Of a stretch of DNA of 64,000 nt, positions 1-14,541 are shown in pieces. Numbering within the stretch: position 1 is the first letter of the stretch; every line of letters begins with the position of its first letter. The notes beneath the pieces are model-generated. The model searched no databases and was not told where the DNA came from. It saw only the letters and a list, made by a program, of their open reading frames with translations. Source of the stretch: Arenicola marina (taxonomy: Eukaryota; Annelida; Polychaeta; Arenicolidae); the NCBI GenBank assembly GCA_964019135.1, contig OZ025265.1:26077143-26141142 (forward strand), read 5' to 3'. A program made the translations under genes and the position numbers.

Positions 1-99
1 AACCGTCGTGCTATACATTCGCTAGGGGCGCTACATCAACCGTCGTGCAATACATTCGCTAGGGGCGCCACATCAACCGTCGTGCAATACATTCGCTAG

Positions 100-3000
100 G
101 GGCGTCACAACAACCGTCGTGCTATACATTCGCTAGGGGCGCCCCATCAACCGTCGTGCAATACATTCGCTAGGAGCGACACATCAACAGTCGTGCAATA
201 CATTCGCTAGGGGCGCTACATCAACCGTCGTGCTATACATTCGCTAGGGGCGCTACATCAACCGTCGTGCAATACATTCGCTAGGGGCGCCACATGAACC
301 GTCGTCCTATACATTCGCTAGGGGCGCCACATGAACCGTCGCCCTATACATTCGCTAGGGGCGCCACATCAACCCTCGTGCTATACATTCGCTAGGGGCG
401 CCACAACAACCGTCGTGCTATACATTCGCTAGGGGGCGCCACAACAACCGTCGTGCTATACATTCGCTAGGGGCGCCACAACAACCCTCGTGCTATACAT
501 TCGCTAAGGGGCGCCACAACAACCGTCGAGCTATACATTCGCTCAGGGGCGCTACATGAACCCTCGCGCAATACATTCGCTAGGGGCGCCACATCAACCG
601 TTGTGCTATACATTCGCTAGGGGCGCCACATCAACCGTCGTGCTATACATTCGCTAGGGGCGCCACATCAACCGTCGTGCAATACATTCGCTAGGGGCGC
701 CACATCAACCGTCGTGCAATACATTCGCTAGGGGCGCCACAACAACCGCCGGGCTATAAATTCGCTAGGGGCGCCACATGAACCGTCCTGCAATACATTC
801 GCTAGGGGGCGCCACATCAACCGTCGTGCTAGACATTCGCTAGGAGCGCCACATCAACCGTCGTACAATACATTCGCTAGGGGCGCCACAACAACCGTCG
901 TGCTATACATTTGCTAGGGGCGCCACATCAACCGTCGTGCTATACATTCGCTAGGGGCGCCACAACAACCGTCATGCTATGCACTCGCTAGGGGCGCCAC
1001 AACAACCGTCGTGCTATACATTCGCTAGGGGCGCCACATCAACCCTCGTGCTATACATTCGCTAGGGGCGCCACAACAACCGTCGTGCTATACATTCGCT
1101 AGGGGGCGCCACAACAACCGTCGTGCTATACATTCGCTAGGGGCGCCACAACAACCCTCGTGCTATACATTCGCTAAGGGGCGCCACAACAACCGTCGAG
1201 CTATACATTCGCTAAGGGGCGCTACATGAACCCTCGTGCAATACATTCGCTAGGGGCGCCACAACAACCGTCGTGCTATACATTCGCTAAGGGCGCCACA
1301 ACAACCGTCGTGCTATACATTCGCTGGGGGGTGCCACATCAACCGTCGTGCTAGACATTCGCTAGGGGCGCCACAACAACCGCCGTGCTATACATTCGTT
1401 AGAGGCGTCACAACAACGGTCGTGCTATACACTCGTTAGGGGCGCCACAACAACCGTCGTGCTATACATTCGCTAGGGGCGCCACATCAACCGTCGTGCA
1501 ATACATTCGCTAGTGGTGCCACATCAACCGTCGTGCAATACATTCGCTAGGGATGCCACAACAACCGTCGTGCTATACATTCGCTAGGGGCGCCACAACA
1601 ACCGTCGTGCTATACATTCGCTGGGGGGCGCCACATCAACCGTCGTGCTAGACATTCGCTAGGGGCGCCACAACAACCGTCGTGCTATATTTTCGATAGA
1701 GGCGCCACAACAACCATCGTGCTATACACTCGCAAGGGGCGCCACAACAACCGTCGTGCTATACATTCGCTAGGGGCGCCACATCAACCGTCGTGCAATA
1801 CATTCGCTGGGGGGCGCCACATCAACCGTCGTGCTAGACATTCGCTAGGGGCGCCACAACAACCGTCGTGCTATACATTCGCTAGGGGGCGCCACAACAA
1901 CCGTCGTGCTATACATTCGCTAGGGGCGCCACATTAACCGTCGTGCTATACATTCGCTAGGGGCGCCACAACAACCGTCGTGCAATACATTCGCTAGGGG
2001 CGCTACATCAACCGTCGTGCTATACATTCGCTAGGGGCGCTACATCAACCGTCGTGCAATACCTTCGCTAGGGGCGCCACATCAACCGTCGTGCAATACA
2101 TTCGCTAGGGGCGCCACATGAACCGTCGCGCTATACATTCGCTAGGGGCGCCACATCAACCCTCGTGCTATACATTCGCTAGGGGCGCCACAACAACCGT
2201 CGTGCTATACATTCGCTAGGGGGTGCCACAACAACCGTCGTGCTATACATTCGCTAGGGGCGCCACAACAACCCTCGTGCTATACATTCGCCCAGGGGCG
2301 CCACATCAACCGTCGTGCAATACATTCGCTAGGGGCGCCACATCAACCGTCGCGCAATACATTCGCTAGGGGCGCCACATCAACCGTTGTGCTATACATT
2401 CGCTAGGGGCGCCACATCAACCGTCGTGCTATACATTCGCTAGGGGCGCCACATCAACCGTCGTGCAATACATTCGCTAGGGGCGCCACATCAACCGTCG
2501 TGCAATACATTCGCTAGGGGCGCCACAACAACCGTCGGGCTATAAATTCGCTAGGGGCGCCACATGAACCGTCCTGCAATACATTCGCTAGGGGGCGCCA
2601 CATCAACCGTCGTGCTAGACATTCGCTAGGAGCGCCACATCAACCGTCGTACAATACATTCGCTAGGGGCGCCACAACAACCGTCGTGCTATACATTTGC
2701 TAGGGGCGCCACATCAACCGTCGTGCTATACATTCGCTAGGGGCGCCACAACAACCGTCATGCTATGCACTCGCTAGGGGCGCCACAACAACCGTCGTGC
2801 TATACATTTGCTAGGGGCGTCACAACAACCGTCGTGCTATACATTCGCTAGGGGCGCCCCATCAACCGTCGTGCAATACATTCGCTAGGAGCGACACATC
2901 AACAGTCGTGCAATACATTCGCTAGGGGCGCTACATCAACCGTCGTGCTATACATTCGCTAGGGGCGCTACATCAACCGTCGTGCAATACATTCGCTAGG

Positions 3001-5900
3001 GGCGCCACATAAACCGTCGTCCTATACATTCGCTAGGGGCGCCACATGAACCGTCGCCCTATACATTCGCTAGGGGCGCCACATCAACCCTCGTGCTATA
3101 CATTCGCTAGGGGCGCCACAACAACCGTCGTGCTATACATTCGCTAGGGGGCGCCACAACAACCGTCGTGCTATACATTCGCTAGGGGCGCCACAACAAC
3201 CCTCGTGCTATACATTCGCTAAGGGGCGCCACAACAACCGTCGAGCTATACATTCGCTAAGGGGCGCTACATGAACCCTCGTGCAATACATTCGCTAGGG
3301 GCGCCACAACAACCGTCGTGCTATACATTCGCTAGGGGCCGCCACAACAACCGTCGTGCTATACATTCGCTAGGGGCGCCACAACAACCGTCGTGCTATA
3401 CATTCGCTAGGGGCGCCACAACAACCGTCGTGCTGTACATTCGCTGGGGGGTGCCACATCAACCGTCGTGCTAGACATTCGCTAGGGGCGCCACAACAAC
3501 CGCCGTGCTATACATTCGTTAGAGGCGTCACAACAACGGTCGTGCTATACACTCGTTAGGGGCGCCACAACAACCGTCGTGCTATACATTCGCTAGGGGC
3601 GCCACATCAACCGTCGTGCAATACATTCGCTAGTGGTGCCACATCAACCGTCGTGCAATACATTGGCTAGGGATGCCACAACAACCGTCGTGCTATACAT
3701 TCGCTAGGGGCGCCACAACAACCGTCGTGCTATACATTCGCTGGGGGGCGCCACATCAACCGTCGTGCTAGACATTCGCTAGGGGCGCCACAACAACCGT
3801 CGTGCTATACATTCGCTAGGGGGCGCCACAACAACCGTCGTGCTATACATTCGCTAGGGGCGCCACATTAACCGTCGTGCTATACATTCGCTAGGGGCGC
3901 CACAACAACCGTCGTGCAATACATTCGCTAGGGGGCGCCACATCAACCGTCGTGCTAGACATTCGCTAGGAGCGCCACATAAACCGTCGTGCAATACATT
4001 CGCTAGGGTCGCCACAACAACCGTCGTGCTGTACATTTGCTAGGGGCGCCACATCAACCGTCGTGCTATACATTCGCTAGGGGCGCTACATCAACCGTCG
4101 TGCAATACATTCGCTAGGGGCGCCACATCAACCGTCGTGCAATACATTCGCTAGGGATGCCACAACAACCGTCGTGCTATACATTCGCTAGGGGCGCCAC
4201 AACAACCGTCGTGCTATACATTCGCTGGGGGGCGCCACATCAACCGTCGTGCTAGACATTCGCTAGGGGCGCCACAACAACCGTCGTGCTATATTTTCGA
4301 TAGAGGCGCCACAACAACCATCGTGCTATACACTTGCAAGGGGCGCCACAACAACCGTCGTGCTATACATTCGCTAGGGGCGCCACATCAACCGTCGTGC
4401 AATACATTCGCTGGGGGGCGCCACATCAACCGTCGTGCTAGACATTCGCTAGGGGCGCCACAACAACCGTCGTGCTATACATTCGCTAGGGGGCGCCACA
4501 ACAACCGTCGTGCTATACATTCGCTAGGGGCGCCACATTAACCGTCGTGCTATACATTCGCTAGGGGCGCCACAACAACCGTCGTGCAATACATTCGCTA
4601 GGGGGCGCCACATCAACCGTCGTGTTAGACATTCGCTAGGAGCGCCACATCAACCGTCGTGCAATACATTCGCTAGGGTCGCCACAACAACCGTCGTGCT
4701 GTACATTTGCTAGGGGCGCCACATCAACCGTCGTGCTATACATTGGCTAGGGGCGCTACATCAACCGTCGTGCAATACATTCGCTAGGGGCGCCACATCA
4801 ACCATCGTGCAATACATTCGCTAGGGGCGCCACATGAACCGTCGTCCTATACATTCGCTAGGGGCGCCACATGAACCGTCGCGCTATACATTCGCTAGGG
4901 GCGCCACATCAACCCTCGTGCTATACATTCGATAGGGGCGCCACAACAACCGTCGTGCTATACATTCGCTAGGGGCGCCACATCAACCATCGTGCAATAC
5001 ATTCGCTAGGGGCGCACATGAACCGTCGTCCTATACATTCGCTAGGGGCGCCACATGAACCGTCGTCCTATACATTCGCTAGGGGCGCCACATGAACCGT
5101 CGCGCTATACATTCGCTTGGGGCGCCACAACAACCGTCGTCCTATACATTCGCTAGGGGCCGCCACAACAACCGTCGTGCTATACATTCGCTAGGGGCGC
5201 CACAACAACCGTCGTGCTATACATTCGCTAGGGGCGCCACAACAACCGTCGTGCTATACATTCGCTGGGGGGCGCCACATCAACCATCGTGCTAGACATT
5301 CGCTAGGGGCGCCACAACAACCGTCGTGCTATATATTCGTTAGAGGCGTCACAACAACGGTCGTGCTATACACTCGTTAGGGGCGCCACAACAACCGTCG
5401 TGCTATACATTCACTAGGGGCGCCACATCAACCGTCGTGCAATACATTCGCTAGTGGCGCCACATCAACCTTCGTGCAATACATTCGCTAGGGATGCCAC
5501 AACAACCGTCGTGCTATACATTCGCTAGGGGCGCCACAACAACCGTCGTGCTATACATTCGCTGGGGGGCGCCACATCAACCGTCGTGCTAGACATTCGC
5601 TAGGGGCGCCACAACAACCGTCGTGCTATACATTCGCTAGGGGGCGCCACAACAACCGTCGTGCTATACATTCGCTAGGGGCGCCACATTAACCGTCGTG
5701 CTATACATTCGCTAGGGGCGCCACAACAACCGTCGTGCTATACATTCGCTAGGGGCGCCACATTAACCGTCGTGCTATACATTCGCTAGGGGCGCCACAT
5801 CAACCGTCGTGCTATATATTCGTTAGAGGCGTCACAACAACGGTCGTGCTATACACTCGTTAGGGGCGCCACAACAACCGTCGTGCTATACATTCGCTAG
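100..5900. repeat. Second set of higher-order blocks in the 37-bp satellite
   Basis: Marker variants recur at other fixed offsets in the left third. A GCGCCCCATC unit is near 141 and 2,856 (offset 2,715). The block at 1,719-1,937 recurs at 4,323-4,541 (2,604) and the block at 3,271-3,474 at 5,092-5,295 (1,821). The offsets differ from the 2,036 of the middle of the array, so expansion took place in separate rounds of unequal exchange rather than by one fixed higher-order unit. Confidence 0.7.
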
Positions 5901-8900
5901 GGGCGCCACATCAACCGTCGTGCAATACATTCGCTAGTGGCGCCACATCAACCGTCGTGCAATACATTCGCTAGGGATGCCACAACAACCGTCGTGCTAT
6001 ACATTCGCTAGGGGCGCCACATCAACCATCGTGCAATACATTCGCTAGGGGCGCCACATGAACCGTCGTCCTATACATTCGCTAGGGGCGCCACATGAAC
6101 CGTCGCGCTATACATTCGCTAGGGGCGCCACATCAACCCTCGTGCTATACATTCGATAGGGGCGCCACAACAACCGTCGTGCTATACATTCGCTAGGGGC
6201 GCCACATCAACCATCGTGCAATACATTCCCTAGGGGCGCACATGAACCGTCGTCCTATACATTCGCTAGGGGCGCCACATGAACCGTCGTCCTATACATT
6301 CGCTAGGGGCGCCACATGAACCGTCGCGCTATATATTCGTTAGAGGCGTCACAACAACGGTCGTGCTATACACTCGTTAGGGGCGCCACAACAACCGTCG
6401 TGCTATACATTCGCTAGGGGCGCCACATCAACCGTCGTGCAATACATTCGCTAGTGGCGCCACATCAACCGTCGTGCAATACATTCGCTAGGGATGCCAC
6501 AACAACCGTCGTGCTATACATTCGCTAGGGGCGCCACAACAACCGTCGTGCTATACATTCGCTGGGGGGCGCCACATCAACCGTCGTGCTAGACATTCGC
6601 TAGGGGCGCCACAACAACCGTCGCGCTATACTTTCGATAGAGGCGCCACAACAACCATCGTGCTACACACTCGCAAGGGGCGCCACAACAACCGTCGTGC
6701 TATACATTCGCTAGGAGCGCCACATGAACCGTCCTGCTATACATTCGCTGGGGGGCGCCACATCAACCGTCGTGCTAGACATTCGCCAGGGGCGCCACAA
6801 CAACCGTCGTGCTATACATTCGATAGAGGCACCACAACAACCATCGTGCTATACACTCGCTAGGGGCGCCACAACAACCGTCGTGCTATACATTCGCTAG
6901 GGGCGCCGCATCAACCGTCGTGCTATACATTCGCTAGGGGCGCCACAACAACCGTCATGCTATGCACTCGCAAGGGGCGCCACAACAACCGTCGTGCTAT
7001 ACATTCGCTAGGGGCGCCACATCAACCGTCGTGCTATACATTCGCTGGAGGGCGCCACATCAACCGTCGTGCTAGACATTCGCTAGGGGCGCCACAACAA
7101 CCATCGTGCTATACACTCGCTAGGGGCGCCACAACAACCGTCGTGCTATACATTCGCTAGGGGCGCCACATCAACCGTCGTGCAATACATCCGCTAGGGG
7201 CGCCACATCAACCGTCGTGCAATACATTCGCTAGGGGCGCCACATCAACCATCGTGCAACACATTAGCTAGGGGCACCACATCAACCGTCGTGCAATACA
7301 TTCGCTAGGGGCGCCACATCAACCGTTGTGCTATACATTCGCTAGGGGCGCCACATCAACCGTCGTGCTATATATTCGCTAGGGGCGCCACATCAACCGT
7401 CGTGTTATACATTCGCTAGGGGCGCCACAACAACCGTCGTGCTATACATTCGCTAGGGGCGCCATATCAACCGTCGTGCAATACATTCGCTAGGGGCGCC
7501 ACATCAACCGTCGAGCAATACATTCGCTAGGAGCGCCACAACAACCGTCGTGCTATACATTCGCTAGGGGCGCCACAACAACCATCGTGCTATACATTCG
7601 CTAGGAGCGCCACATCAACCGTCGTGCAATACATTCGCTAGGGGCGCCACATCAACCGTCGTGCTATACATTCGCTAGAGGGCGCCACAACAACCGTCGT
7701 GCTATACATTCGCTAGGGGCGCCACATGAACCGTCGTGCTATGCTTTCGCTAGGGGCGTCACATCAACCGTCGTGCAATACATTCGCTGGGGGCGCCACA
7801 ACAACCGTCGTGCTATACATTCGCTAGGGGCGCCGTATGAACCGTCGTGCTATACATTCGCTAGGGGCGCCACAACAACCGTCGTGCTATACATTCGCTA
7901 GAGACGCCACAACAACCGTCGTGCTATACATTCGCTAGGGGCGCCACATGAACCCTCGTGCCATACATTCGCTAGGGGCGCCACAACAACCGTCGTGCAA
8001 TACATTCGCTAGGGGGCGCCACATCAACCGTCGTGCTAGACATTCGCTAGGAGCGCCACATCAACCGTCGTGCAATACATTCGCTAGGGGCGCCCCAACA
8101 ACCGTCGTGCTATACATTTGCTAGGGGCGCCGCATCAACCGTCGTGCTATACATTCGCTAGGGGCGCCACAACAACCGTCATGCTATGCACTCGCTAGGG
8201 GCGCCACAACAACCGTCGTGCTATACATTTGCTAGGGGCGTCACAACAATCGTCGTGCTATACATTCGCTAGGGGCGCCACATCAACCGTCGTGCAATAC
8301 ATTCGCTAGGAGCGACACATCAACAGTCGTGCAATACATTCGCTAGGGGCGCTACATCAACCGTCGTGCATTACATTCGCTACGGGCGCTACATCAACCG
8401 TCGTGCTATACATTCGCTAGGGGCGCTACATCAACCGTCGTGCAATACATTCGCTAGGGGCGCCACATCAATCGTCGTGCAATACATTCGCTAGGGGCGC
8501 CACATGAACCGTCGCCCTATACATTCGCTAGGGGCGCCACATGAACCGTCGCGCTATACATTCGCTAGGGGCGCCACATCAACCCCCGTGCTATACATTC
8601 GCTAGGGGCGCCACAACAACCGTCGTGCTATACATTCGCCAGGGGGCGCCACAACAACCGTCGTGCTATACATTCGCTAGGGGCGCCACAACAACCCTCG
8701 TGCTATACATTCGCTGAGGGGCGCCACAGCAACCGTCGTGCTATACATTCTCTCAGGGGCGCTACTTGAACCCTCGTGCTATACATTCGCTAGGGGCGAC
8801 ACAACAACCGTCGTGCTATACATTCGCTAGGGGGCGCCCCAACAACCGTCGTGCTATACATTCGCTAGGGGTGCCTCAACAACCGTCGGGCTATACCTTC

Positions 8901-10469
8901 GCTAGGGGCGCCACAACAACCGTCGTGCTATACATTCGCTGGGGGGCGCCACATCAACCGGCGTGCTAGACATTCGCTAGGGGCGCCACATCAACCGTCG
9001 TGCTATGCATTCGTTAGAGGCGTCACAACAACCGTCGTGCTATACATTCGCTAGGGGCGCCACAACAACCGTCGTGCTATGCACTCGCTAGGGGCGCCAC
9101 AAAAACCGTCGTGCTATACACTCGTTAGGGGCGCCACAACAACCGTCGTGCTATACATTCGCTAAGGGCGCCACATCAACCGTCGTGCAATACATTCGCT
9201 AGGGGCGCCACATCAACCGTCGTGCAATACATTCACTAAGGGCGCCACATCAACCGTCGTGTTATACATTCGCTAGGGCTGCCACAACAACCGTCGTGCT
9301 ATACATTCGCTAGGGGCGCCGCAACAACCGTCGTGCTATGCATTTGCTAGGGGCGTCACATCAACCGTCGTGCTATACATTCGCTAGGGGGGCCACAACA
9401 ACCGTCGTGCTATAAATTCGCTAGGAGCGCCACATCAACCGTCGTGTTATACATTCGCTAGGGGCGCCACATCAACCGTCGTGCTAAGCATTCGCTAGAA
9501 GCGCCACATCAACCGTCGTGCAATACATTCGCTAGGGGCGACACATCAACCGTCGTGCTATACATTCGCTAGAGGGCGCCACAACAACCGTCGTGCTAGA
9601 CATTCACTAGGGGGGCCACAACAACCCTCGTGCTATACATTCGCTAGGGGCGCCACAACAACCGTCGTGCTATGCATTCGCTAGGGGCGCCACATCAACC
9701 GTCCTGCAATACATTCGCTAGGGGCGCCACATCAACCGTCGTGCTATACATTCGCTAGGGGCGCCACATCAACCGTCGTGCAATACATTCGCTAGGGGCG
9801 CCACATCGACCATCGCGCAATACATTTGCTAGGGGCGCCACAACAACCGTCGGGCTATGCATTTGCTAGGGGCGTCACATCAACCGTCGCGCTATACATT
9901 CGCTAGGGGCGCCACAACAACCGTCGTGCTATAAATTCGCTAGGAGCGCTACATCAACCGTTGTGTTATACATTCGCTAGGGGCGCCACATCAACCGTCG
10001 TGCTAAACATTCGCTAGAAGCGCCACATCAACCGTCGTGCAATACATTCGCTAGGGGCGACACATCAATCGTCGTGCTATACATTCGCTAGAGGGCGCCA
10101 CAACAACCGTCGTGCTAGACATTCACTAGGGGCGCCACAACAACCCTCGTGCTATGCATTCGCTAGGGGCGCCACAACAACCGTCGTGCTATGCATTCGC
10201 TAGGGGCGCCACATCAACCGTCGTGCAATACATTCGCTAGGGGCGCCACATCAACCGTCGTGTTATACATTCGCTAGGGGCGCCATATCAACCGTCGTGC
10301 AATACATTCGCTAGGGGCGCCACATCAACCGTCGTGCAATACATTCGCTAGGGGCGCCACATCAACCGTCGTGCTATACATTCGCTAGACGGCGCCACAA
10401 CAACCGTCGTGCTATACATTCGCTAGGGGCGCCACATGAACCGTCGTGCTATACATTCGCTAGGGGCGT

Positions 10470-13400
10470 CACATCAACCGTCGTGCTATACATTCGCTAG
10501 GGGCGCCACAACAACCGTCGTGCTGTACATTCGCTAGGGGCGCCACAACAACCGTCGTGCTATGCATTCGCTAGGGGCGCCACATCAACCGTCGTGCTAT
10601 ACATTTGCTTAGGGCGCCACAACAACCGTCGTGCTATACATCCGCTAGGGGCGCCACAACAACCGTCGTGCTATACATTCGCTAGGGGCGCCAAATCAAC
10701 CGTCGTGCAATACATTCGCTAGGGGCGCCACATGAACCGTCGTCCTATACATTCGCTAGGATCGCCACATGAACCGTCGCGCTATACATTCGCTAGGGAC
10801 GCCACAACAACCGTCGTGCTATACATTCGCTAGGGGCGCCACATGAACTCTCGTGCTATACATTCGCTAGGGGCGCCACAACAACCGTCGTGCTATACGT
10901 TCGCTAAGGGCGCCACATCAACCGTCGTGCTATACATTCGCTAGGGGCGCCACAACAACCGTCGTGCAATACATTCGCTAGGGGGCGCCACATCAACCGT
11001 CGTGCTAGACATTCGCTAGGAGCGCGACATCAACCGTCGTGCAATACATTCGCTAGGGGCGCCACAACAACCGTCGTGCTATACATTTGCTAGGGGCGCC
11101 ACATCAACCGTCGTGCTATACATTCGCTAGGGGCGCCACAACAACCGTCATGCTATGCACTCGCTAGGGGCGCCACAACAACCGTCGTGCTATACATTTG
11201 CTAGGGGCGTCACAACAATCGTCGTGCTATACATTCGCTAGGGGCGCCCCATCAACCGTCGTGCAATACATGCGCTAGGAGCGCCACATCAACAGTCGTG
11301 CAATACATTCGCTAGGGGCGCTACATCAACCGTCGTGCTATACATTCGCTAGGGGCGCCACATCAACCGTCGTGCAATACATTCGCTAGGGGCGCCACAT
11401 CAACCGTCGTGCAATACATTCGCTAGGGGCGCCACATGAACCGTCGTTCTATACATTCGCTAGGGGCGCCACATGAACCGTCGCGCTATACATTCGCTAG
11501 GGGCGCCACATCAACCGGCGTGCTATACATTCGCTAGAGGGCGCCACAACAACCGTCGTGCTATACATTCGCTTGCGGCGCCACATGAACCGTCGTGCTA
11601 TACATTCACTAGGGGCGCCACAACAACCGTCGTGCCACACATTCGCTAGGGGCGCCACATCAACCGTCGTGCTATACATTCGCTAGGGGCGCCACAACAA
11701 CCGTCGTGCAATACATTCGCTAGGGGCGCCACAACAACCGTCGCGCTATACATTCGCTAGGGGCGCCACATCAACCATCGTGCTATACATTCGCTAGGGG
11801 CGCCACATCAACCGTCGTGCAATACATTCGCTACTGGCGCCGTATCAACCGTCGTGCAATACATTCGCTAGGGGCGCCACAACAACCGTCGTGCTATACA
11901 TTCATTAGGGGCGCCACAACAACCGTCGTGCAATACATTCGCTAAAGGCGCACATCAACCGTCGTGCTATTCATTCGCTAGGGGCGCCACAACAACCGTG
12001 GTGCTATACATTCGCTAGGGGCGCCACAACAACCGTCGTGCTATACATTCGTTAGGGGCGCCATATGAACCGTCGTGCTATACATTCGCTAGGGGCGCCA
12101 CTTGAACCGTCGTGCAATACATTCGCTAGGGGCGCCGCATGAAACGTCGTCCTATACATTCGCTAGGGGCGCCACAACAACCGTCGTGCAATGCATTCGA
12201 TAGGGGCGCCACATCAACCGTCGTGCTATACATTCGCTAGGGGCGCCACATCAACCGTCGTGCAATACATTCGCTAGGGGCGCCACATCAACCGTCGTGC
12301 TATACATTCGCTAGGGGCGCCACATCAACCGTCGTGCAATACATTCGCTAGGGGCGCCACATCGACCATCGCGCAATACATTTGCTAGGGGCGCCACAAC
12401 AACCGTCGGGCTATAAATTCGATAGGGGCGCCACACCAACCGTCGTGCTATACATTCGCTAGGGGCGCCACAACAACCGTCATGCAATACATTTGCTAGG
12501 AGCGTCACATCAACCGTCGTGCTATACATTCGCTAGGGGCGCCACAACAACCGTCGTGCTGTACATTCGCTAGGGGCGCCACAACAACCGTCGTGCTATG
12601 CATTCGCTAGGGGCGCCACATCAACCGTCGTGCTATACATTTGCTTAGGGCGCCACAACAACCGTCGTGCTATACATCCGCTAGGGGCGCCACAACAACC
12701 GTCGTGCTATACATTCGCTAGGGGCGCCAAATCAACCGTCGTGCAATACATTCGCTAGGGGCGCCACATGAACCGTCGTCCTATACATTCGCTAGGATCG
12801 CCACATGAACCGTCGCGCTATACATTCGCTAGGGACGCCACAACAACCGTCGTGCTATACATTCGCTAGGGGCGCCACATGAACTCTCGTGCTATACATT
12901 CGCTAGGGGCGCCACAACAACCGTCGTGCTATACGTTCGCTAAGGGCGCCACATCAACCGTCGTGCTATACATTCGCTAGGGGCGCCACAACAACCGTCG
13001 TGCAATACATTCGCTAGGGGGCGCCACATCAACCGTCGTGCTAGACATTCGCTAGGAGCGCCACATCAACCGTCGTGCAATACATTCGCTAGGGGCGCCA
13101 CAACAACCGTCGTGCTATACATTTGCTAGGGGCGCCACATCAACCGTCGTGCTATACATTCGCTAGGGGCGCCACAACAACCGTCATGCTATGCACTCGC
13201 TAGGGGCGCCACAACAACCGTCGTGCTATACATTTGCTAGGGGCGTCACAACAATCGTCGTGCTATACATTCGCTAGGGGCGCCCCATCAACCGTCGTGC
13301 AATACATGCGCTAGGAGCGCCACATCAACAGTCGTGCAATACATTCGCTAGGGGCGCTACATCAACCGTCGTGCTATACATTCGCTAGGGGCACCACATC

Positions 13401-14541
13401 AACCGTCGTGCAATACATTCGCTAGGGGCGCCACATCAACCGTCGTGCAATACATTCGCTAGGGGCGCCACATGAACCGTCGTTCTATACATTCGCTAGG
13501 GGCGCCACATGAACCGTCGCGCTATACATTCGCTAGGGGCGCCACATCAACCGGCGTGCTATACATTCGCTAGAGGGCGCCACAACAACCGTCGTGCTAT
13601 ACATTCGCTTGCGGCGCCACATGAACCGTCGTGCTATACATTCACTAGGGGCGCCACAACAACCGTCGTGCCACACATTCGCTAGGGGCGCCACATCAAC
13701 CGTCGTGCTATACATTCGCTAGGGGCGCCACAACAACCGTCGTGCAATACATTCGCTAGGGGCGCCACAACAACCGTCGCGCTATACATTCGCTAGGGGC
13801 GCCACATCAACCATCGTGCTATACATTTGCTAGGGGCGCCACATCAACCGTCGTGCAATACATTCGCTACTGGCGCCGTATCAACCGTCGTGCAATACAT
13901 TCGCTAGGGGCGCCACAACAACCGTCGTGCTATACATTCATTAGGGGCGCCACAACAACCGTCGTGCAATACATTCGCTAAAGGCGCACATCAACCGTCG
14001 TGCTATTCATTCGCTAGGGGCGCCACAACAACCGTGGTGCTATACATTCGCTAGGGGCGCCACAACAACCGTCGTGCTATACATTCGTTAGGGGCGCCAT
14101 ATGAACCGTCGTGCTATACATTCGCTAGGGGCGCCACTTGAACCGTCGTGCTATACATTCGCTAGGGGCGCCGCATGAAACGTCGTCCTATACATTCGCT
14201 AGGGGCGCCACAACAACCGTCGTGCAATGCATTCGATAGGGGCGCCACATCAACCGTCGTGCTATACATTCGCTAGGGGCGCCACATCAACCGTCGTGCA
14301 ATACATTCGCTAGGGGCGCCACATCAACCGTCGTGCTATACATTCGCTAGGGGCGCCACATCAACCGTCGTGCAATACATTCGCTAGGGGCGCCACATCG
14401 ACCATCGCGCAATACATTTGCTAGGGGCGCCACAACAACCGTCGGGCTATAAATTCGATAGGGGCGCCACACCAACCGTCGTGCTATACATTCGCTAGGG
14501 GCGCCACAACAACCGTCATGCAATACATTTGCTAGGAGCGC
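10470..14541. repeat. Higher-order tandem duplication (2,036 bp, 2 copies) inside the 37-bp satellite
   Basis: Rare unit variants recur at a constant spacing of 2,036 bp (55 units plus 1 base). The variant TTGCTTAGGG is near 10,606 and 12,642; the 36-bp unit GCTAAAGGCG is at 11,941 and 13,977; the GTGCCACACATTC variant is near 11,635 and 13,671. The copies are about 10,470-12,505 and 12,506-14,541 and differ at only a few bases, so the duplication is young. A further partial copy follows at 14,650-16,450: 9,887 matches 14,701 and 10,601 matches 15,415 (offset 4,814), while 13,977 matches 16,161 (offset 2,184), so it carries internal length changes. Confidence 0.85.
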